64,000 nt of DNA from the NCBI GenBank assembly GCA_903884235.1, contig CAISEB010000049.1:58233-122232 (forward strand), read 5' to 3'. Of this stretch, positions 51,586 to 58,279 are shown in pieces. A program made the translations under genes and the position numbers. Source of the DNA: an uncultured Pseudomonadota bacterium (GTDB lineage Bacteria > Pseudomonadota > Gammaproteobacteria > Steroidobacterales > Steroidobacteraceae). The notes under the pieces were generated by a model. That model was not told the DNA's origin. It saw only the letters and a list, made by a program, of their open reading frames with translations, and made no database searches. Positions within the stretch are counted from its first letter, which is position 1, and every line of letters begins with the position of its first letter.

Positions 51586-51666
51586 TCCCCATCGCCGGCC
51601 AGGGTCGGCGGCTCCATCGGGGACAGCAACGAGGAACCGACGCGCCGCTTCGCCACGCCCGAGGCG

Positions 51667-51705
51667 GCTGCGTTCGGGGCGCCCGTAGAGCGGCCCGAAC
51701 GCAGC
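51667..51705. terminator. Strong 12-bp stem-loop between convergent 3' ends
   Basis: GCTGCGTTCGGG (51667-51678) and CCCGAACGCAGC (51694-51705) are perfectly complementary around a 15-base loop. A second dyad, GGGCGACGCCC (51710-51720), follows. The pair lies between the end of the exported-protein gene and the end of the TPR remnant. There is no T-run, but the stem is long enough to act as a bidirectional terminator. Confidence 0.5.
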
Positions 51706-51746
51706 ATCTGGGCGACGCCCGCAAAGGAATCGAAGCCCATTTCGGA

Positions 51747-52020
51747 TCAGTTCACCAGCTTCAGCTTCCGCCTGAACGCCTCGTAGCGGGGACCCGTTGC
51801 GATGCTGCGCAGCAGCGGCTCGCCGTCGAACCACACGAGTCCGGCATCGTGCTGGGCAAATGCGCGCTCGAGCCAACGGAAAGCGGCGTCGGCGTCCTTC
51901 CGGTTGGCATGCACCAGCGCGAATTGCCACGCAAGCGACGATCCGAAGCTCGCATGCAGTGACGAGGCCGTTGGATTGAGATCGAGCGCGGGCCGCAGCG
52001 GGTCCCCTGCCTCCTTCAGG
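51747..52020 (-). pseudogene. C-terminal remnant of a TPR-containing regulator or kinase
   Basis: The minus-strand frame encodes about 90 residues typical of the last TPR units of adenylate-cyclase, kinase or CadC-type TPR proteins: ALDLNPTASSLHASFG, ALVHANRKDADAAFRWLERA and LLRSIATGPRYEAFRRKL. Everything upstream of about base 52020 is missing: there is no N-terminal domain and no ribosome-binding site. The frame stays open to 52085, but there the sequence belongs to another gene fragment read on the opposite strand. I interpret it as a truncated gene. Confidence 0.65.
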
Positions 52021-52136
52021 CGGCCGGCAAGGATTCCGACGCGCGCGCCTATGCGAAGGCCACGCTGCAGACGCTGAAGACCCACCTCAAGAAGATCGAG
52101 GTGATCGCGACGAGTCAGGGCATCCGCGCGGAATGA
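52020..52136 (+). pseudogene. C-terminal remnant of a DUF4142 protein
   Basis: In the plus frame ending at the TGA 52134-52136, the peptide AGKDSDARAYAKATLQTLKT continues HLKKIEVIA. This matches the conserved end of DUF4142 (ferritin-like, usually exported) proteins, where GKD...FA.KTLPTL..HL is the pattern. The N-terminal two thirds are absent; the coding character stops at about 52005-52020, where the TPR remnant begins. It is too short for a functional protein. Confidence 0.6.
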
Positions 52137-52141
52137 ATGAC

Positions 52142-52294
52142 CGGGTGTTGGCCATCAGCGCCCCAACCTCCTGGGCACTGCTCGACGGGATCGTTCACAC
52201 GATCCCATCGAACAGCGCCGCAGGCTGGCACCAACCGGCGGAGGTGTCCGCCGGTCGGGCCCGATTCGGTATTGGCCGGTCCCGCCAACACCCG
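52142..52294. mobile_element. 153-bp element with 11-bp terminal inverted repeats and two internal hairpins
   Basis: CGGGTGTTGGC (52142-52152) and GCCAACACCCG (52284-52294) are perfect inverted ends. Inside are two perfect stems with tetraloops: GGGATCGT/ACGATCCC (52187-52194, 52199-52206, loop TCAC) and ACCGGCGGA/TCCGCCGGT (52234-52242, 52247-52255, loop GGTG). No protein is encoded. The layout resembles a miniature inverted-repeat element or a REP-type unit. I see no clear target-site duplication. Mobile origin is inference. Confidence 0.45.
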
Positions 52295-52346
52295 AGCGGA
52301 TGTGATTCAAGCAACAGTAGGCTCAGGTTGCTCGGTCGAACCCGTG

Positions 52347-54701
52347 CTAAGGGCAGCGGCCGATCGTATCTCCGTGCGAGAGGTGCTGGTCGAATTCCTG
52401 CGGGAAGTCGACGGAGACCGTCTCGCCCCGGCTCTTGCCGCGGACTCCCGAATGGCAGACGAACACCGTGTCGATCTTCAACACCCAGCCGGCTGGACCC
52501 AGGAATCCCGCGCCCCAGCCCGCGATGGTCTTGCCGTCGTCCGACATGGACGTCGGCTCCCAGAGGCTGTACCACTGCTCCATCGCCGTGCCCTGTGCCC
52601 TGACGAAGTCATCGAGGTTCACGGTGCCCATGTGGGGAGTCCAAAGGAACGGCCCCGGGTTGAAGCTGAGGAACGGATTGCCACTGAAGCCGGCCATCAC
52701 GAACCCATCGCGGGACATCGTGAAGGGCATTGCGGGCGAGGCATCGCCCGGGAGCGGTGACACGTACCGCATCGGCCCGCCGCGGGCCCGACGTCGGTAG
52801 CCGTCCACGGTCCCCTGCCCGCTGTCGAGGAGCGCCCCGGCGATCAGCGAGCCATCGCCACTCACCGCCGTCACCTCGTCGACCAGCTGGCCGGTGGCGT
52901 TATCGACCACGAGGCTCGGGACGTCGCGATTCCACACCACGCCCTCCCAGAGGCCCTGCACCGGATCCTCCTGCCATCCCACCAGCGTCTCACCGTCGGC
53001 CGAGACCTGGTTGATCCGGGTGTTGACCGGCGAGCCGTCGAGCTTGAACCCGGGACTCGGGAGGACGCGGGTGCCCGTGCGCGGGTTCCAGCGCATCGCG
53101 TAGTACGCGTTGCAGTTGCTGTAGACCAGCCCGTAGACCGAACCATGGTTGTCGACAGCCATCGGGAAGCTCGTGTCCGTTCCGCAGGCGCCGATCGGCG
53201 TGACGGGCAGCCAGCCGTTCACGGCGTCCCAGCGAAAGGCGTTCATCGACATGTCCGTGTTGATGTCGAGGAGGCTCGAGGCGATGTACTTGCCGTTCTT
53301 CGACATGACCGTCGCCTCGCCCGTGCTCACGACATCCGGCATCAGCTGGACGCCCGTCGCCACGGTCCACCGGAAGATCGGTCCCCCGCGGCCGTAGTTG
53401 CCGACCGCGACGGATCCGTCTCCACTCAGTCCGTTGACGCCGGTGCCGTACCCCAGCTGGTAGAGGAGCGGCGCGCCGGGTCGCAGCCGGAACCTGATCG
53501 GTGCCTGCCTCGTCTCCCCCGCACGCGCGGTGATCACGCTGTACCGGCAGGGATCGAAGCTGGTGGCCAGCGAGTCGCCATCGTCGCTGCGGACGTAGTA
53601 CCGCTCCGCACCCGGCAGGAACCACATGGGCGGGGTCGGGAAGCCGCCGGCCATGATCGCGTCCACATAGAGGACGTAGCGCTGGCCCGGCACCAGGCCG
53701 TGAATGACAAAGCTACCGTCCGGGCCGAGCAGACCTTGCGTCAGCTGCCCGGAGACGGCCGAATTGGCCCCGACGAAGGGGTCGGCCAGGTTGCGGGCGA
53801 TGACGTTGACGCCGGTGAGCTCGGTCCTGCCGTCGATGTCGTAGACCCTTCCAGCGATCGTCCCCGATGCGGAAGGCCAGCCGCGGCCGGGATAGAGGTC
53901 GGAAATGCCGGCCATCGAATCCAGCGTGTGGACATTGCCCTGGCCCTCGCCCGTCCCGGTGCCCGGCGTCGGGTCGATGTAGGGGTACATCGTTTCGATG
54001 TCACCGCGGCCCGGGACCCCGGCGTAGGGAAATGCCGAGCAGCTGTTCGGGCCGATGTTGTCGCCGTAGAACACGGCGGCCCCGTTTACCTGCGCGTGCG
54101 CGAGACCCAGCGAGTGCCCGAACTCGTGCGTGGCGACGCCCTGGAATGCGGCTGCGTCCACATCCTGCGGACTCACGGCCGCGCCGTTCAGGATCGTCCA
54201 GCTTTCGGTGATGATGGTCGTGCCGTCGATCGCGTACTGCGGCGACGAGACCCCGAGCACGCCATCGGGCGCACCGAGGTAGTTGGTCATGATGCTGCCG
54301 TCGGGATCGAAGATCACGTAGATGCCGCGCCCGTTCGACGTCCCGATGATGAGGCCTACGTTGGTGTCGTCGATCGGTGGCAGGCCCTTGGCGGAGAAGT
54401 CGCCGACGACGTTGACCTTGAGCGAGGTGGTGGGCACCGAGGCCCAGCTCGCGTAGCCCTTGCGCACGAGGTTGGCGCCAACGGCATTGTCGAGGATGAC
54501 CTCAGTCGGGGTCGCCGTCGAGTAGTCCCAGACGTCCGCGAAGCGGCCGAGGTCGTAGTACACCGGCACGGGCTCCGGCCCGAAGTGATAGCCGGTCTTG
54601 GTATTGGGGTCGACGATCAGCGGGCCGTCGGCGTGGACGGATGCAGCGAACAGCGAGACCAGCACCAGTGCCGTCCCGATCAGGCGGGCCTTAGTGCTCA
54701 T
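52347..54701 (-). CDS. Exported matrixin-type (M10-like) metalloprotease with HAF-like repeats
   Basis: A 784-residue protein with a Sec signal (IGTALVLVSLFAASVHA). The catalytic domain (about 30-290) has the zinc motif H192-E-F-G-H196-SLGLA-H202. A carboxypeptidase-regulatory-like beta-sandwich (about 300-420: GTIAGRVYDIDG, FVIHGLVPGQRYVLYV) follows. The C-terminal half consists of repeats of the type GDGSVAVGNYGRGGPIFRWT (VSADGETLVGW, VSGDGSLIAG, MSDDGKTIAGW), similar to HAF/kelch-like extracellular repeats. The zinc-binding Met-turn is not obvious to me. The ATG overlaps the end of the preceding gene by 11 bp, so the two products are coupled. Confidence 0.85.
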   Translation of the reverse strand: MSTKARLIGTALVLVSLFAASVHADGPLIVDPNTKTGYHFGPEPVPVYYDLGRFADVWDYSTATPTEVILDNAVGANLVRKGYASWASVPTTSLKVNVVGDFSAKGLPPIDDTNVGLIIGTSNGRGIYVIFDPDGSIMTNYLGAPDGVLGVSSPQYAIDGTTIITESWTILNGAAVSPQDVDAAAFQGVATHEFGHSLGLAHAQVNGAAVFYGDNIGPNSCSAFPYAGVPGRGDIETMYPYIDPTPGTGTGEGQGNVHTLDSMAGISDLYPGRGWPSASGTIAGRVYDIDGRTELTGVNVIARNLADPFVGANSAVSGQLTQGLLGPDGSFVIHGLVPGQRYVLYVDAIMAGGFPTPPMWFLPGAERYYVRSDDGDSLATSFDPCRYSVITARAGETRQAPIRFRLRPGAPLLYQLGYGTGVNGLSGDGSVAVGNYGRGGPIFRWTVATGVQLMPDVVSTGEATVMSKNGKYIASSLLDINTDMSMNAFRWDAVNGWLPVTPIGACGTDTSFPMAVDNHGSVYGLVYSNCNAYYAMRWNPRTGTRVLPSPGFKLDGSPVNTRINQVSADGETLVGWQEDPVQGLWEGVVWNRDVPSLVVDNATGQLVDEVTAVSGDGSLIAGALLDSGQGTVDGYRRRARGGPMRYVSPLPGDASPAMPFTMSRDGFVMAGFSGNPFLSFNPGPFLWTPHMGTVNLDDFVRAQGTAMEQWYSLWEPTSMSDDGKTIAGWGAGFLGPAGWVLKIDTVFVCHSGVRGKSRGETVSVDFPQEFDQHLSHGDTIGRCP

Positions 54702-55323
54702 TGCGCATGCTCCCGTGCTCGATCCAGCGGCCCTCGACGATCTTGTGCACGAGGGCGACAAAGGACTTGGCGTTGACGGGGCCCTTCTCCGTGTCCATGA
54801 CCCGCCGGTCCGAATCCGCCAGGAGTCCCGGAGTGACGCTCACGTGGGCAAACAGCCCGGCGTTGCTCACGCGGTTGGCGGCGCCTGCAGCCGCCACATT
54901 GAACTTGCCGTGCCCGAGCCCGACGGTCGTCTGCAGGCCGGTGTACTTGGCGTGCTTGTAGAGGAAGAGGATCGTCTCCTCCCCCTGCGCATAGGTGGAC
55001 CAGCCAGCCGGCGTCACGGTCACGTTGGTCAGGCCATTGCCCATGCGGCGCGGCTTCAGGAGCCCGAACTGGCGGAAGGTGTATCGGCTTCCCACCTGGC
55101 CACGAATGGCGTCGTGCACCCGCAGCTGAACTTCCGTGTAGGGGAACCCGCGCGCGTCGATACCGTCGCTGACGGACTCCACCCTGCCATGCAGGATCAG
55201 CTCTGACTTCCCGACGAGCTCGACGATGTTGGTCTCGCGCTCCTGCACCGTCGCGTGGGCGGCGGCACACGCGAGCAGACAGCACAGGGCCGCAGCCCAT
55301 CTGCGCACTGGGTTGGGTCGCAT
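54691..55323 (-). CDS. Exported protein of unknown function coupled to the matrixin protease
   Basis: A 210-residue protein with a signal peptide (WAAALCCLLACAAAHA). The first mature domain has ELVGKSELILHGRVESVSDG and TEVQLRVHDAIRG, a beta-barrel-like pattern often seen in small secreted proteins beside matrixin proteases; the second half contains EETILFLYKHAKYTGLQTTV in part (ILFLYKHAKYTGL). No catalytic motif is visible. The stop lies inside the protease gene (11-bp overlap), so it is translated just before the protease and may be its inhibitor, chaperone or partner. Start chosen at the ATG that begins the signal peptide. Confidence 0.72.
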   Translation of the reverse strand: MRPNPVRRWAAALCCLLACAAAHATVQERETNIVELVGKSELILHGRVESVSDGIDARGFPYTEVQLRVHDAIRGQVGSRYTFRQFGLLKPRRMGNGLTNVTVTPAGWSTYAQGEETILFLYKHAKYTGLQTTVGLGHGKFNVAAAGAANRVSNAGLFAHVSVTPGLLADSDRRVMDTEKGPVNAKSFVALVHKIVEGRWIEHGSMRNEH

Positions 55324-55653
55324 GATCTGGAATCCCCTTTGAACGTTCTTATTAGATCGACGATCAATTGTTCTATCGAGCCGGACCTCATCCCGCACGG
55401 CGCTCGAGGACTCCGGGCTTCCGAAGGTCGCGGCGGATCGCGTTCATAAATCTTAGCACCGGACCCATTGCGACGCCGGTCGGCCCTTCACCGGGCGCCT
55501 CGCGTCGGATTGCAGGACGCGTCGTTGCGCCAAGGGCCCGCATTCGCAGCCCGATCTTCAGCGGCTCGCTCCACATCGCACGATCGCCGTCGCTGGCGAC
55601 GTGCCAGGGATCCTGGCCGAAGGCAGTCGAAATACATGACATATTCCGGGAAG

Positions 55654-55672
55654 TCCGCTGCAGTGCAGCGGA
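55654..55672. promoter_or_regulatory. Perfect 19-bp palindrome, candidate operator
   Basis: TCCGCTGCA (55654-55662) and TGCAGCGGA (55664-55672) are perfect complements around one central G. It is in the middle of the long divergent intergenic region. Regulators of the TetR, GntR or MarR type bind dyads like this, but none is encoded next to it. Confidence 0.45.
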
Positions 55673-55862
55673 AGGTGCGCCATGGCGATGGAACGCTCAG
55701 GTTGTGTGCAAGGCTCGCAGGCACCCGCAGGCGCTTCCAGCGTGTTCTCGTTTCCTGCGGGCGCGCGCTGCCATCGCCGACGTCCAGACGCGGTTCATGA
55801 CGGACGCGACTGTGCGAATCGTGGGCCGTCGACCTAAGACCGAACGATCGTAAGAGACCCTC

Positions 55863-55906
55863 GGTGATCCATCGTCGCCTCGATTGCGAGGAACCTCCGG
55901 ATCACC
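55863..55906. other. Nested stem-loop, candidate structured RNA or regulatory element
   Basis: An outer 8-bp stem, GGTGATCC (55863-55870) with GGATCACC (55899-55906), encloses an inner 5-bp stem, CCTCG/CGAGG (55878-55882, 55887-55891), with loop ATTG. The two are separated by symmetric 7-base internal loops. It lies about 300 bp upstream of the oxidoreductase gene. No known RNA family is recognised. Confidence 0.35.
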
Positions 55907-56202
55907 ATGACCTCGGCACACGGTCACGATGATCTCGCCCCCGCCGCGCGGGCAGCACGGTGGTCGTTCGCTGCGGTATCGCGGATGCGAGCGCTGGATG
56001 AGTTCGATCTGCGCGTCCGGGTGTGCGAGGACACCATTGAACCGGTCCGGACTCTAGCGCCTCAAGGTCGCACGCAAACCCCGCTTCAGATTGGCGATGT
56101 CCGGGACCCGCAGGCTGGCCCGTGACGTGCCTCGACGATGGCACTATGATCGGGTCAGATTTCCGTTGCGTGGCGCGGGCCCGGGTCCGTGCAGGGGGCA
56201 CC

Positions 56203-58074
56203 GTGACCGACAGGATTACCCGCCGCGAGTTCATCGACGGCGTTGCACGGACCGTCCTGCTCAGCACGTCGCTGCCTGCATTCGCGCAGGGTGCACCGGG
56301 CGGCGGCGGCTTCTATCCGCCAGGGGCCGAGGGGCTGCGCGGCAGCCGTCCCCAGGATCTCGCGGCCGCGCATGCGGTGCGTGACGGGTTGCGCTACGAG
56401 ATGGGTCGGTACCCCGTTTCCGAATCCGTCGACGTCGTCGTCGTCGGAGCCGGACTCGGCGGCCTCGCGGCCGCCCACTGCATCCATCGCGAGCGACCCC
56501 GCGCCAGCGTCCTGATCCTCGACAACCACGATGACTTCGGGGGTCATGCCCGTCGCAACGAGTTCCACGTCGACGGGCGCCTGCTGATCGGCTACGGCGG
56601 CAGCGAATCGATCCAGTCGCCCTCCTCGGAGTGGCCCGGCGACGCCACGCGCATCCTGCACGAGGTGGGGATTTCGGTGGATCGCCTGGCGGCGGCGATG
56701 GACGTCAACCTGTACTCGGGTCTCGGCCTGTCCTCCGGCGTGCTGTTCCAGCGCGAGACGTTCGGCGAGGACCGGCTCGTGACCGGCGACCCGCAGCGAT
56801 CGCTGCCGACCGACGTGCCGGCGGGTCGCCAGAATGCACGCCGGATCGCTGACTTCGTTGCGGACATCCCGGTCTCGGCCGAGCAGAAGGAACGACTGAT
56901 CGCGCTGTACGCATCGGAGCGGGACGTGCTGCCCGGGATGACGCGTGCACAGAAGCTGCACCTGCTCGCCCACATGTCCTACCTCGAGTACCTGCGCAAG
57001 TACTGGGGTCTCGACGAGACGACGCTCAGGATCTTCCACGGCCGCACCTGCGACCTCTTCGCGCTGCCGGCGGATTCGATCCCGGCCCGGGACTGCGCGG
57101 ACTGCGAGTACCCGGGTTTCGCCGGCCTCGACCTCGGGCCTCCGGGTGAGTACGCCTACGAACGCGAGCCGTACATCTACCACTTCCCCGATGGCAATGC
57201 GGGCATCGCGCGCTCGTTCGTGCGCGAGCTGATTCCCGGCGTCGCGCCAGGTCACACGATGGACGACATCGTCACCGCCCCGTTCGACTACGGTCGCCTC
57301 GACGTCGCCCACAATCCGGTGCGCCTGCGCCTGTCGAGCACGGTCGTGCAGCTGCACCATGCCGGCAAGGAGGCGGTCGACGTCCTCTACGTCAACGGCA
57401 TCGACGTGCGCCGGGTCCGTGCGCGGCACGTGGTCTACAGCGGCTACGAGACGATGCTGCCGCACATCTGCCCCGACCTCGGCACCCACCAGCGCGCCGC
57501 GGTGGCCGCCTGCGTGAAGGCGCCGCTCGTCTACGTCAATGTCGCGCTGCGCAACTGGTCGTCGTGGGTGCGGCGCGGCGTCCACAACATCAACAACCCG
57601 GCCGGGTTCTATCCGATCTTTAAGCTGGACTACCCGGTCAGCCTCGGCGACTACCGCTGCGCCACGCGGCCGGACGAGCCGATCCTGGTCCACTTCGTCT
57701 ACATCCCGCGCGCGCCCGCCGGGTTCACCGACCGTCGCCTCATGCTGCGCGCCGAACGCGGGCTGCTGTATGGCATGGAGTTCGCGGAGTTCGAGGCCGC
57801 GGCCCGTGAGGAGCTGACGCGCGCGCTAGGGCCCGGCGGCTTCGTCGCCGACCGGGATATCGCGGCGATCACCGTCAATCGGTGGGGCCACGGCTACGCG
57901 TACGATTCGAATACGCTGTTCGACACGCCGACTGACCGGGCGATGCAGAAGCTCGGGCGCCAGCCCGTCGGCCGGATCAGCATCGGCGGTTCCGATGCGG
58001 CGTGGTCCGCGTACGCACATGATGCAATCGAGCAGGGTTACCTGGCCGCTCGCCACGCCCTGTCAGGGGCCTGA
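56203..58074 (+). CDS. Tat-exported FAD/NAD(P)-binding oxidoreductase, spermidine dehydrogenase-like (SpdH)
   Basis: A 623-residue flavoprotein. The GTG at 56203 (AGGGGG upstream) starts a twin-arginine signal ITRREFIDGVARTVLLS. The GGGFYPPGAEGLRGS segment and AAHAVRDGLRY resemble the N-terminal part of SpdH of Pseudomonas. The Rossmann motif VVVVGAGLGGLAAAH binds FAD, and the C-terminal GRISIGGSDAAWSAYAHDAIEQG closes the FAD site in the usual way. SpdH oxidises spermidine at the secondary amine in the periplasm; the true substrate of this protein is uncertain. No paired cytochrome gene is present. Confidence 0.82.
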   Translation: MTDRITRREFIDGVARTVLLSTSLPAFAQGAPGGGGFYPPGAEGLRGSRPQDLAAAHAVRDGLRYEMGRYPVSESVDVVVVGAGLGGLAAAHCIHRERPRASVLILDNHDDFGGHARRNEFHVDGRLLIGYGGSESIQSPSSEWPGDATRILHEVGISVDRLAAAMDVNLYSGLGLSSGVLFQRETFGEDRLVTGDPQRSLPTDVPAGRQNARRIADFVADIPVSAEQKERLIALYASERDVLPGMTRAQKLHLLAHMSYLEYLRKYWGLDETTLRIFHGRTCDLFALPADSIPARDCADCEYPGFAGLDLGPPGEYAYEREPYIYHFPDGNAGIARSFVRELIPGVAPGHTMDDIVTAPFDYGRLDVAHNPVRLRLSSTVVQLHHAGKEAVDVLYVNGIDVRRVRARHVVYSGYETMLPHICPDLGTHQRAAVAACVKAPLVYVNVALRNWSSWVRRGVHNINNPAGFYPIFKLDYPVSLGDYRCATRPDEPILVHFVYIPRAPAGFTDRRLMLRAERGLLYGMEFAEFEAAAREELTRALGPGGFVADRDIAAITVNRWGHGYAYDSNTLFDTPTDRAMQKLGRQPVGRISIGGSDAAWSAYAHDAIEQGYLAARHALSGA

Positions 58075-58114
58075 CGGGCGGCGACAACGGCTCGCTATTT
58101 CGGACGGCCAGGGT

Positions 58115-58279
58115 CGACGGGTGGACCCGCTGGCGCGGGATGGTGTCTGTGACATGAACGGCCAGTGCCAGGATGTCCGCGATCGGTTCATCACCGATGG
58201 CGGCCAGTTCACCCGCAGCGCGGCCGAAGATCCCACGTTGACGATCGTCGGGCCCGCACTTGCGCTGGCGCGCTACCAG
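58115..58279 (+). pseudogene. C-terminal remnant of a GMC-family oxidoreductase
   Basis: Between the oxidoreductase stop and the ggt gene, the plus strand encodes RVDPLARDGVCDMNGQCQDV followed by RDRFITDGGQFTRSAAEDPT and LTIVGPALALARYQ. This is the closing motif of GMC/gluconate-dehydrogenase-type flavoproteins (DV.NLFI.DGS.F..SA..NPTLTI.ALA). Nothing upstream in this frame is homologous, because the intact spermidine-dehydrogenase-like gene ends only 40 bp before. The end overlaps the 3' end of ggt. It is a gene relic. Confidence 0.6.

Larger units (their letters stand above)
55324..56202. other. Long divergent intergenic region with several inverted repeats
   Basis: 879 bp between the matrixin unit (minus) and the spermidine-dehydrogenase-like gene (plus). 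It contains GATCGACGATC (55355-55365) close to the minus-strand start, a perfect 19-bp palindrome at 55654-55672 and a nested stem-loop at 55863-55906. Short open frames here (for example minus 55388-55642) have no recognisable similarity and no ribosome-binding site. Confidence 0.5.

Noticed and set aside
55388..55642. A short minus-strand open frame in the long divergent intergenic region
   Set aside because: It has no ribosome-binding site and no recognisable similarity. I could not support it as a gene.
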